NCBI GenBank assembly: GCA_902610905.1 | Contig: CACLXS010000003.1 | Location: 62,001-126,000, forward strand | Origin: an uncultured SAR86 cluster bacterium | GTDB taxonomy: Bacteria; Pseudomonadota; Gammaproteobacteria; Magnimaribacterales; D2472 | Direction: 5' to 3' | Length of the DNA: 64,000 nucleotides | Shown here: positions 15,726 through 23,427 of the stretch, one piece after another | How the letters are laid out: every line of letters begins with the position of its first letter | How positions within the stretch are numbered: position 1 is the first letter of the stretch | Made by a program: the position numbers and the translations under genes | The notes under the pieces: model-generated | What the model saw: only the letters and a program-made list of their open reading frames with translations | Told to the model about the DNA's origin: nothing | Database searches by the model: none

Positions 15726-17492
15726 CTATGTCCAAACAAATAAAATCATTGGAATGGATACGGCAATAATAAGAATGTCTAAAGGCAAACCAAGTCTCCA
15801 ATAATCAGTAAATTTATAATTACCAGGACCCATAACAACGGTATTACATTGATGACCAATTGGAGTTAAGAAAGCGCAACTTGCACCAACTGCAACGACC
15901 ATTAAAAACGGTTCAATATCATAACCGAGTTGCATCCCAATACCAGCTGATATTGGTGCCATAATAACAGCTGTTGCAGCATTATTGATAATATCAGTAG
16001 TAGCCATTGTTATTACTAATATTACAAAAAGTAGCCAAAACAGACTCATATCACCTGCAATATTAGAAATGCTTGTTGAAATTATATCACTCAGTCCAGT
16101 GGTCTGAAGTGCTGTTCCGATAGGAATCATTGCTGCCAGCATAATTATTATTGGCCAATCTATATCCCGATAAAAATTACTATCAATAATTCTAATTCTT
16201 GCAAAACCTAAAACACACAATAAGAATGCTGCTGCTGTTGGAAGAATATTAAAAGTAACTAAAATTATAGATATTAAAAAAAATATAATTCCTTTTAAAA
16301 GGCGACTTCTACTTGGTATTGTCTGTAATTCTCTTTGCATTAATGGCATTAAGCCAAGATGCTTGATCTTATTTGTAACATCTTCTTCGTCTAAATCCCT
16401 TATACCTAATAGCAATACATCTCCTGCCTTAAAAGTTTCTCTTGTTAATCTTGTCCTATATTTTGCACCTTTTCTCCAAAGACCTAATAGGTTTAATTCT
16501 TCGTATGCCAATTTTAAGAAAAAATCATATTTTCTTCCTATAAGTCTTGATCCAGGAGTAATCATTGCTTCAATCTCTTCTAAATCATCATCCTCAAATG
16601 AATGTAATTCTTTTGGAATCGAGAAATCAAAAACATTAAGCATTGATGAGATATCATCAGGAGGTGTTTTAATAACTAATATTTGTCCAGCCTTAATCCT
16701 TAAGTTATTTTTAACTTTTTTTACACCACCATTTTCATTAACAATACCTAAAACCTCTGTATCTTCTCCTGCTTCTTTTTTAAAGGCAGATAAAGTCATG
16801 CCGATTGCTGAACTTGACTCACTTACCTCTACTTCAAATAAATATCCCTTCAAGTCAATTAATGAAGATCCCGAAGTAGCGTCATCTCTTAAACGAATTA
16901 ATCTATTACCAATTACTGCAATAAATATGATACTTAAAACTGTAATTGAAAGTCCTACGTACGAGAAATCAAAAAAATTAAAACCTGCATCTGATATTGT
17001 TGATTTATACTCAGAAATTATTATATTTGGTGGTGTTCCAATGGTAGTGTTCATTCCGCCTAAAATACATGCAAAAGCTAAAGGCATCAAAAATCTTGAA
17101 GGATGCCAACCCATTTTCTGACAAATATTTAAAGTGATGGGCAGCAGAATAGCTAGAGCTCCAATATTGTTTATAAATGAAGATAAAACCGCTGCAATAA
17201 ATAGAAGACAAATTAAAAATTGGAATTTTGTAAAACTTTTTCCTCCTATCAATTTGCCAACTAATCCTGTAAGCCCAGAATTTTTTAGACCTTGACTAAT
17301 AATTAGCACTAAAGCTACCGTGATTACTGCGGGATGAGCGAAACCATCAAATGCTTGATTTGCAGGAATAACTCCAAGAATTATTAAAATTACCAACGCT
17401 CCAGCAGCTAGAGCATCATATCGGTACTTACTCCAAATAAACAAACCTAGAAGTGTGATGATAGCAATAGAGAGTATAGATTGATCGCTCAT
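15726..17492 (-). CDS. SLC13-family permease with RCK-C (TrkA-C) domains
   Basis: An inner-membrane transporter of 588 aa. Two hydrophobic halves flank a soluble region (~residues 205-395) that carries two TrkA-C-like segments, the second near SRLIGRKYDFFLKLAYEELNLLGLWRKG. The membrane motifs SSFINNIGALAILLPI and NTTIGTPPNIIISEY in the first half and TDIINNAATAVIMAPI with PIGHQCNTVVMGPG in the second are the paired hairpin motifs of the DASS/SLC13 family. Substrates in this branch include dicarboxylates, sulfate and other anions with Na+; the exact one is unknown. It lies 15 bases after the MscS gene and may be co-transcribed with it. Confidence 0.88.
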   Translation of the reverse strand: MSDQSILSIAIITLLGLFIWSKYRYDALAAGALVILIILGVIPANQAFDGFAHPAVITVALVLIISQGLKNSGLTGLVGKLIGGKSFTKFQFLICLLFIAAVLSSFINNIGALAILLPITLNICQKMGWHPSRFLMPLAFACILGGMNTTIGTPPNIIISEYKSTISDAGFNFFDFSYVGLSITVLSIIFIAVIGNRLIRLRDDATSGSSLIDLKGYLFEVEVSESSSAIGMTLSAFKKEAGEDTEVLGIVNENGGVKKVKNNLRIKAGQILVIKTPPDDISSMLNVFDFSIPKELHSFEDDDLEEIEAMITPGSRLIGRKYDFFLKLAYEELNLLGLWRKGAKYRTRLTRETFKAGDVLLLGIRDLDEEDVTNKIKHLGLMPLMQRELQTIPSRSRLLKGIIFFLISIILVTFNILPTAAAFLLCVLGFARIRIIDSNFYRDIDWPIIIMLAAMIPIGTALQTTGLSDIISTSISNIAGDMSLFWLLFVILVITMATTDIINNAATAVIMAPISAGIGMQLGYDIEPFLMVVAVGASCAFLTPIGHQCNTVVMGPGNYKFTDYWRLGLPLDILIIAVSIPMILFVWT

Positions 17493-17507
17493 GCTTAAAG
17501 AATTAGA

Positions 17508-18596
17508 TTATGTTTTAGGCATACTTTCAACATAAAGTGATGAAGATGGGTATGCAAATTCTGAACCATTTGCTTTTACGATCTTCATAATATTGAAAAC
17601 TAAATTTTCTTTAATAAGATTAAACTCTACAAAGCTAACAGGCTCACAATAAGCTACTATCATTACATCAATAGAGCTTGAGCCTAATTCAATAACTCTA
17701 ACGACATGTTCAATTTCATCATTTTCAATAAAGTCATCACTTTCATTAATGTAATTTTTTATATCAGATCTGATTGATTCTAATTGTTCAATTGAGGTTG
17801 AGTAAACAAGATTAATTCTCCAATTAATTCGTCTATTGGTCATTTCGCCATGATTGATAAGTTTTACATCAGAAAGATCTTTATTAGGAATTGTCATTGG
17901 AGCCGTATCAAAATTTCTAATAACTGTAGATCTAAAACCAATTGTTTCAACTATTCCATGCAATTGTCCTTTTACCTCAATTCTGTCACCAGGCTGAAAT
18001 CTATGTTCCCCAATAACTAAAATACCAGCTATTAAATTTTTAAAGAAATCTTGTGCTCCAAGAGCTACCGCAACTGAAAAAAGACCAAGACCTGCCACAA
18101 GTGGACCAATTTTAATACCAAATATATCTAAGATTATTGCAACACCAATTATCCAAACAATAAATCTAGATGCTCTTTCAAGCCACATTTGCATTGAAGC
18201 GGTTAGCCATGAACTGGTAGATAGTGCTTCAAATATCGGCTTGACACTATTAGATAGGGCGCTAAAGATAGTGAATATAACAAATGCTTTTACTATGTTT
18301 GTTGCTATATCTCCAGCCAACCCATTAATAGGCAATATTAATGTGCATAAATATAGGGCTATTGTGATTGGAATTAATCCAATTGGCTTCTTCAACGCAT
18401 TTAGTATTTCGTCATCAATCTTTGAGTCTGTTTTTTCTGCAAGCCTACCTAAAGAATTAATAATTACAGAAATAATAAAGCCTCTAAAAAGCAATGCAAT
18501 TAATATAACAATCAATGATGAAATTATTGCTCCTAGGTTAATACCTAAAAAACCTCTGTTCCATACATCTGAGAGAAGCTCAATAAAATTTTCCAT
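17508..18596 (-). CDS. mechanosensitive ion channel, MscS family
   Basis: A 362-aa inner-membrane channel with about four to five transmembrane helices before a cytoplasmic domain. The pore helix and beta domain are recognisable: GLFSVAVALGAQDFFKNLIAGILVI, then FQPGDRIEVKGQLHGIVETIGFRSTVIRNFDTAPMTIPNKDL read in pieces around residues 170-240. This family opens on membrane tension to release solutes during osmotic downshock. Length is between small MscS (286 aa) and large MscK types. It is followed by the SLC13 permease on the same strand. Confidence 0.92.
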   Translation of the reverse strand: MENFIELLSDVWNRGFLGINLGAIISSLIVILIALLFRGFIISVIINSLGRLAEKTDSKIDDEILNALKKPIGLIPITIALYLCTLILPINGLAGDIATNIVKAFVIFTIFSALSNSVKPIFEALSTSSWLTASMQMWLERASRFIVWIIGVAIILDIFGIKIGPLVAGLGLFSVAVALGAQDFFKNLIAGILVIGEHRFQPGDRIEVKGQLHGIVETIGFRSTVIRNFDTAPMTIPNKDLSDVKLINHGEMTNRRINWRINLVYSTSIEQLESIRSDIKNYINESDDFIENDEIEHVVRVIELGSSSIDVMIVAYCEPVSFVEFNLIKENLVFNIMKIVKANGSEFAYPSSSLYVESMPKT

Positions 18597-18664
18597 TTTT
18601 AAATTTGCATAAAATTAATATCAATTTATATCGTATTTATTTAAATATAGCAAAGTGCTGATAT

Positions 18665-19366
18665 TTATTTCTGTAATCGATCTTTAATAAAGTACGGAGT
18701 ATATATTAAAAAAAACATTGCCAATGCAAGCGGTGTTAGTACTAGCAAATGAAATGGTGGTTCTGGAAAAGCATCCATTAAACTAGCTCCTGCAGGTTTA
18801 GCCATTAAGTACCAAAAGTTTGCTGGCTCACCAAGTATTAAGTTTATCAAGTAAGTAATAGGCAATAATATGCATGCAGTAATAAATGAGACGGTTAAAA
18901 TATCTTTTGCATATGGCCTGTTGTTAAGAGCAATTGTTGCGTACATTATCCCAATAACAATCATTCCATGACCAATCATAAAGAAAGCATAATCCAAATC
19001 ATGATGAGAAATGTCAGGTGTAATAATTGCCATTGTGGCCCCACCTATACCCCAAAAAAAAGCACATTTATATAAAATTTTTGGCCCTCCTAATAAAAAC
19101 CAAGCTAAAAATATTTCAGAAAGATCGCACATATGAAATGGCAGGACTTCCCTCCAGTTATAAGGGTTTTCAAGAATGAATAGATCTTTATAAGGCGAGA
19201 TAACTACATGAGCTATCACAATACAAGCAATAATTTTTGTCATTACTGATTTTTGAGCTACAGATTTATTTTTATATATTAAAGGTATAAAAACTGATCC
19301 TGCTAGGATGCTTAATATTGTAACAATATGTATATTTCCGAATAAGACAAAAGGGCTAGCGCTCAT
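18665..19366 (-). CDS. TIGR02206/YwaF-family integral membrane protein
   Basis: A 233-aa protein with about six to seven hydrophobic helices. The pattern FGNIHIVTILSIL at the N terminus, WREVLPFHMCDLSEIF in the middle and DYAFFMIGHGMIVIG later fits the TIGR02206/YwaF family, whose function is not established. Conserved His and Cys residues at the membrane face (HMCDL, GHG) are typical of the family. It stands alone with 68-78 bases on either side. Confidence 0.75.
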   Translation of the reverse strand: MSASPFVLFGNIHIVTILSILAGSVFIPLIYKNKSVAQKSVMTKIIACIVIAHVVISPYKDLFILENPYNWREVLPFHMCDLSEIFLAWFLLGGPKILYKCAFFWGIGGATMAIITPDISHHDLDYAFFMIGHGMIVIGIMYATIALNNRPYAKDILTVSFITACILLPITYLINLILGEPANFWYLMAKPAGASLMDAFPEPPFHLLVLTPLALAMFFLIYTPYFIKDRLQK

Positions 19367-19443
19367 AAGATTTCCTCATTTTAGAACCGTAAAGAGTAAT
19401 TATAATTATTTTTTTACATTTTATAAAAATATTTGAATATAAA

Positions 19444-21417
19444 TTATCTTAGAGCATCTAAAACAATGTTTTCGGTAAGAATTGCTGGAAGAATTTCAGG
19501 CTTTTCCATTCCTGGTTTCCAATAGACATATAATGGTACACCGCTTCTACCATAAATTTTTAAAGCATTAAGGATCTCTTTATTTTTATTAGTCCAATCC
19601 GCAACAATATATTCAATATTATTTTCTTTAAAAAATTTCTTCACACTTGATCTAGACAAAGCAACCTTGTCATTGGCTTGACATGTAATACACCAGGCAG
19701 CAGTATAATTAATAAGATATGGCTTATTTTTAGCTTGAAGCTCTTCCTCAATTTCTTTTGTCCAAATTGTTACATCTTGTCTATCTTTACTATCAGACAA
19801 ACTTACTTCAACAGACGCAAGGTTCTGGATTTGTATTAGCAATAAAGAACCTAAAGCCAATGATAAAACTATTCTAATAATTTTTGTTGAAGTATTAGCC
19901 ATCAACCAAACCAGTAAACTTATTAATAATAAAACTAATAAAAGCTCAATAAGAGCATCAGCTGAAGTTTGCAAGCTAAATACCCATAACAACCACAGTG
20001 CCGTAGCAAACATAGGAAATGCAAAAAATTCTTTTAATTTAAGCATCCATTCTCCAGATTTTGGCAAAGCTTCTACTAATTCTGGTTTGTATGAAAGAAT
20101 TAAATAAGGAAAGGCAAAACCTGTACCAAGGGCTATAAATATTGGCAATGTTACAAACGATGGTTGAATTAAAGCATAGCCTATAGCTGCACCCATTAAT
20201 GGCGCAGTACAAGGCGAGGCAACTACAACAGCCAGAATACCAGTAAGAAAAGAGCTAGAATAAGTAGTTTGATTCATGCCAACTTTACCAAGTTTTGTCA
20301 TGGAAGTTCCAATCTCTATGTTCATTAATAAAATGAGACCAATAATAAACATCAAAATTGATAAAATTCCTACAATAAATGGTGATTGGAGCTGGAAGCC
20401 CCATCCAACTGAATTTCCTCCTACTTTTAAAGCCAAAAGGGCGAGGGCGATCGCTATAAAAGAAAAGATTACCCCTAAGCTAAAGATGAGAGAATGTGTT
20501 CTTATTTTTCTTTTAGAACTTCCACCCATTGATATAAAACTCAGTATTTTCAAAGAAATAATTGGAAAAACACATGGCATCAAATTTAAAATAATACCGC
20601 CAATAAATGCAAAAATAATTGCTTGAAGCATAGACATGCTTATATTTTCTTCTGGATTTTTTGTTACATCCGTTTTAACAAGATATGAATCTTCATTAAT
20701 TTTTATAACACCCTCTATTGATAAGATTTTTGAATTTTCAAGCTGTAAGGGAATCTCTAAAAGCCAATTATTATCTTCTTTGATGAGGACTTGTTTGCCA
20801 GAATGTAAAACTGTGTTTTGGTTTTCTGAAAAATAATATATATTTTCAATTTTGTTGTTATATGAAAATCTAATTTCAAGAAATCCTTTTGTTTGATTTC
20901 CAAGAACAGGGTAGATGGTATTTGGTACTTTCGATATCCACTCTTCAAGTTCTAGAGTTTCTTCAAGATTTTCAAAAATCGATTTGATATTAGCTTTTTC
21001 AGGCACGCAAACATCATCACAAATTAAAAAATCAATATCAGCATCAATAAAAGTTAAATCATTTATATCTTTGTAAAGTATCTTATAAGGAAAAATTACA
21101 AAATCCTTATAGCCATATGTCATTAGTGGTGGATATGGTAAAAGTTGAGGTGTTGGCCATAAAGGACCTTCAATCGTTACACTCTCAGGCAAAGACCATG
21201 CAACATCTATTGGACCTCCAGAATCACCAGGGTTCTTCCAATAGGTATGCCAATTTTTTTGCATATCCATCTTAATGCCAATAAATAACTCATTTTTTTG
21301 CGATAGATTCGGATCGAATTTAATGATAGAAACACTAGCGTGTCCTGTTTCTACTGGATTCCCAAAGCTAATATTTGAGAAAATTAGTAAAGATACAATG
21401 CAATTAATAACTTTCAT
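19444..21417 (-). CDS. dsbD: DsbD/ScsB-type thiol:disulfide interchange protein
   Basis: Transfers electrons from cytoplasmic thioredoxin to periplasmic thiol proteins. The 657-aa protein has a signal peptide, an N-terminal periplasmic domain (to ~260) with the redox pair CDDVC (Cys133, Cys137), eight membrane helices (~265-545) containing LMPCVFP and ASPCTAPL with the membrane Cys pair, and a C-terminal thioredoxin domain with AAWCITC (Cys576, Cys579). The N-terminal KNWHTYWKNPGDSGGP block is the ScsB-like form rather than the short E. coli DsbD alpha domain. Likely clients are periplasmic thioredoxin-like proteins such as those encoded at 6630 and 33649. Confidence 0.88.
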   Translation of the reverse strand: MKVINCIVSLLIFSNISFGNPVETGHASVSIIKFDPNLSQKNELFIGIKMDMQKNWHTYWKNPGDSGGPIDVAWSLPESVTIEGPLWPTPQLLPYPPLMTYGYKDFVIFPYKILYKDINDLTFIDADIDFLICDDVCVPEKANIKSIFENLEETLELEEWISKVPNTIYPVLGNQTKGFLEIRFSYNNKIENIYYFSENQNTVLHSGKQVLIKEDNNWLLEIPLQLENSKILSIEGVIKINEDSYLVKTDVTKNPEENISMSMLQAIIFAFIGGIILNLMPCVFPIISLKILSFISMGGSSKRKIRTHSLIFSLGVIFSFIAIALALLALKVGGNSVGWGFQLQSPFIVGILSILMFIIGLILLMNIEIGTSMTKLGKVGMNQTTYSSSFLTGILAVVVASPCTAPLMGAAIGYALIQPSFVTLPIFIALGTGFAFPYLILSYKPELVEALPKSGEWMLKLKEFFAFPMFATALWLLWVFSLQTSADALIELLLVLLLISLLVWLMANTSTKIIRIVLSLALGSLLLIQIQNLASVEVSLSDSKDRQDVTIWTKEIEEELQAKNKPYLINYTAAWCITCQANDKVALSRSSVKKFFKENNIEYIVADWTNKNKEILNALKIYGRSGVPLYVYWKPGMEKPEILPAILTENIVLDALR

Positions 21418-21437
21418 AAAGCTATATTACCTTAATC

Positions 21438-21467
21438 AAAAAAATTAGGGATGCCTGAGGCACCCCT
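21438..21467 (-). terminator. rho-independent terminator after hsp20
   Basis: On the minus strand a GC-rich stem of nine positions with one mismatch (21447-21455 against 21459-21467) closes a 3-base loop and is followed by seven T. It lies about 20 bases past the hsp20 stop and just before dsbD. Confidence 0.85.
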
Positions 21468-21485
21468 ATGTTGTGTTGGTATCTA

Positions 21486-21935
21486 TTATCCTGAGATTCT
21501 TTTTGGAGTTTTAATTTCAATAGTTCTTGGTTTTTTCTCATCAGGAATTATTTTTTCTAGATTAATGGTTAGTAAGCCATTAATCAGATCAGCTCCTTGC
21601 ACGATTACATCATTAGACAGTGTAAATTGCTGTTTAAAAGCTCTTTGAGCGATTCCCTGATATACCACTTCATTCTTATCATTTAAAACCTCAGTATTGG
21701 GCCCATCATAACTGACAGATAAAACGCCATCAGCAAGCTCAATATCAATATCTTTTTTTGTAAGACCTGCAACTGCTATTTCAATTGCAAAGTGGTTTCC
21801 ATCTTTTCTAATGTTGTATGGTGGATAGCTTGACGATCTATCAGATGATTCAGAAAGTCTTTGCAATCTATCAAATAATGGTTCAAATCCCAACACACGT
21901 GTTGTAAAAAATGGATCGGTAAAGTTAAGTATCAT
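21486..21935 (-). CDS. small heat-shock protein, Hsp20/IbpA family
   Basis: An ATP-independent holdase chaperone that binds unfolding proteins in the cytoplasm, 149 aa. The N-terminal FTDPFFTTRVLGFEPLFDRLQ and YPPYNIRKDGNHFAIEIAVAGLTKKDI blocks are IbpA-like; the alpha-crystallin domain spans about residues 35-130 with NGLLTINLEK, and a C-terminal IEI-type tail anchors oligomers. I start at 21935, where a strong AGGAGG (21942-21947) lies 6 bases upstream, rather than further upstream in frame. The leader folds as a ROSE-like thermometer and a sigma32-like promoter lies above it, so heat should raise expression at both levels. Confidence 0.93.
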   Translation of the reverse strand: MILNFTDPFFTTRVLGFEPLFDRLQRLSESSDRSSSYPPYNIRKDGNHFAIEIAVAGLTKKDIDIELADGVLSVSYDGPNTEVLNDKNEVVYQGIAQRAFKQQFTLSNDVIVQGADLINGLLTINLEKIIPDEKKPRTIEIKTPKRISG

Positions 21936-22018
21936 AATAGTCCTCCTTATAGCGACTAAGTATATGCACCCCGAAGGCATGCTTGTTTTATAAATAGAGA
22001 CCCAATTGGCATCTCCGT
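21936..22018 (-). promoter_or_regulatory. ROSE-like RNA thermometer in hsp20 leader
   Basis: The last hairpin (21938-21958) pairs UAGUC-G-CU with AGGACUA, leaving one bulged G and the loop AUAAGG, so part of the Shine-Dalgarno is hidden. The core UCGCU opposite AGGA with the unpaired G is the hallmark of ROSE elements, which melt on heating. Further upstream are a GAGA/UCUC hairpin with an inner CC/GG (21997-22015) and a second imperfect hairpin around 21964-21980, giving the usual multi-hairpin layout. The first leader base is estimated from the promoter, not measured. Confidence 0.75.
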
Positions 22019-22024
22019 TAACTT

Positions 22025-22054
22025 ATATGTAGGTATGTTATTTAATTTTTCAAT
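22025..22054 (-). promoter_or_regulatory. sigma32-like heat-shock promoter of hsp20
   Basis: On the minus strand ATTGAAA (22048-22054) and CCTACATAT (22025-22033) are 14 bases apart, close to the heat-shock pattern CTTGAAA and CCCCATNT. It sits at the right distance to make an ~83-base leader. Confidence 0.55.
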
Positions 22055-22112
22055 ATTTTTTGTTTAATTTTTTTCTTATTGCATAGAACTTTTTTAAGTG
22101 TATATTGTCAAA

Positions 22113-22514
22113 ATGATTATGAGATTATTAATAATTTTTGGTTTAATTTTTAACATTAATAACGTCTTTGGCAATCAAGAAAATCTGATTAATGAAGGTG
22201 ATATATGGACATTAGATTCAAGAAGCAACCGCTTATCTTCAGATAGCAAAGTTCTGTATCACATGCCAAGTGACGCATATAATACTTTTCACGCAAGAAC
22301 ATTTGGAGACTGGGATATCTTTTCTGTAGTAGATTCACGAGACCTACAAAGATTAAACAAAGGTGATTCTATTGAAATTCTGGAGTCCAAATATTCTGAT
22401 AGAGTTTATGCAGTTAAACTTCTTAGTGGTTTTAATAAAAATAAGAAATTTTATGTAATTACTGAAGATCTACAGAGTTATTTTAAGTTAAATGAGAAAA
22501 AAATAAATGAATAA
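22113..22514 (+). CDS. hypothetical exported protein
   Basis: A 133-aa protein with an N-terminal signal sequence (MIMRLLIIFGLIFNINNVFG) and a soluble domain of about 110 residues. I do not recognise the family. The middle (WDIFSVVDSRDLQRLNKGDSIEILES) looks like a small beta-rich domain. ATGs at 22113 and 22119 are both possible, and an upstream GTG at 22098 is less likely because it would put charged residues before the signal. The gene overlaps the glycine-zipper lipoprotein gene by 8 bases, so both are probably made together and act in the envelope. Confidence 0.65.
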   Translation: MIMRLLIIFGLIFNINNVFGNQENLINEGDIWTLDSRSNRLSSDSKVLYHMPSDAYNTFHARTFGDWDIFSVVDSRDLQRLNKGDSIEILESKYSDRVYAVKLLSGFNKNKKFYVITEDLQSYFKLNEKKINE

Positions 22515-22965
22515 GAATTTAGTATTGTTATTTCTATTGTTGAGTGTTGTGAGTTGTGTGAATTATTCATACTCACCAGATATTGTGTCTAGATCTGATG
22601 CACAAAAACAACAATATGTTGTCTTAGGAACAATAATAGACATAACTTCAGTTACTATTGAGGGCGATAGAGAAAAGGGAGCAGTTGCTGGAGCTCTAAT
22701 CGGAGGAGCTGCAGGAAAAAGCGTCACTGATTCTGAGACTGAGTCAGATATAGCATCAATAGTTGGAGGCCTTGTTGGTTCAAGAGTTGGATCTGAGATT
22801 GGATCAAATCTTACCAAAAAAGATGGCGTCGAGTTATTAATCGAAACTGATGCAGGTAGGTTAATTTCAATTATTCAAGAAGTTAGCACATATAATTATT
22901 TAAAAAATCAAAGAGTAAGAATTATCAAGAGAAATGGTAAATCCCGTGTAGTGCCTTTTGATTAA
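22507..22965 (+). CDS. glycine-zipper outer-membrane lipoprotein, SlyB-like
   Basis: A 152-aa predicted lipoprotein with a lipobox LSVVSC (Cys17). The middle holds a glycine-zipper segment: GAVAGALIGGAAGKS, then IASIVGGLVGSRVGSEIGS, as in SlyB/PcP/OmsmpA-type proteins. The C-terminal part (VELLIETDAGRLISIIQE, VRIIKRNGKSRVVPFD) is the usual beta-rich tail of SlyB relatives. SlyB stabilises the outer membrane under stress in enterobacteria; a similar role is plausible here. It runs directly into recX with no gap. Confidence 0.8.
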   Translation: MNKNLVLLFLLLSVVSCVNYSYSPDIVSRSDAQKQQYVVLGTIIDITSVTIEGDREKGAVAGALIGGAAGKSVTDSETESDIASIVGGLVGSRVGSEIGSNLTKKDGVELLIETDAGRLISIIQEVSTYNYLKNQRVRIIKRNGKSRVVPFD

Positions 22966-23406
22966 ATGAACGATGATGCTTTCAAGGTTGTTTATAATAA
23001 AGCATTAGATATTATTTCCAGAAGAGAACATTCTCAAAAAGAGTTAACAGGAAAACTGCTTAATAAATTTAGTGAGGAAGAAATAGTTAACTCGGTAATC
23101 AATAATCTTGTTCAAAAAAATCTGTTAAATGACACTCGTTACTCAGAGGCATATGTGGTCAGCCGAAAAAGAAAAGGTTTTGGCCCAAAAAAAATTATGT
23201 ATGAACTTATCTCGCGAGGAGTTATTGAAAATATTGCCTATAAAGCAATAGAAAATGAAGGTGGCTGGAAAGATGCTGCCTTAAAAGCCTTTAATAAAAA
23301 ATTTAAAAAAGGTAAGGCGATGGATTTTAAAGAATTAAATAAACAAAAAACTTTTTTGCAAAATAGAGGCTTTAGTTTTGAAGAAATTGACTCAGTTTTT
23401 ACTTAG
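22966..23406 (+). CDS. recX: regulatory protein RecX
   Basis: RecX binds RecA filaments and limits their extension. The 146-aa protein has the three-helix repeats of the family: ALDIISRREHSQKELTGKLLNKF, NNLVQKNLLNDTRYSEAYVVSRKRKGFGPKKIMYELISRG in pieces, and a final FLQNRGFSFEEIDSVF. The length is typical. recA is not adjacent, unlike in many gammaproteobacteria; instead recX starts right after a lipoprotein gene and lies 21 bases before dnaX, so expression may not follow the LexA control of recA. Confidence 0.9.
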   Translation: MNDDAFKVVYNKALDIISRREHSQKELTGKLLNKFSEEEIVNSVINNLVQKNLLNDTRYSEAYVVSRKRKGFGPKKIMYELISRGVIENIAYKAIENEGGWKDAALKAFNKKFKKGKAMDFKELNKQKTFLQNRGFSFEEIDSVFT

Positions 23407-23427
23407 CTCATGTTATGATTTATCGCA

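Noticed and set aside
16363-17121. Long open frame (252 residues) antisense to the SLC13 permease
   Set aside because: It mirrors the codon pattern of the real gene, has no recognisable domain or ribosome site, and the permease on the other strand is unambiguous.
20276-20626. Open frame antisense to dsbD
   Set aside because: It overlaps the conserved membrane core of the reductase and shows only its mirrored composition.
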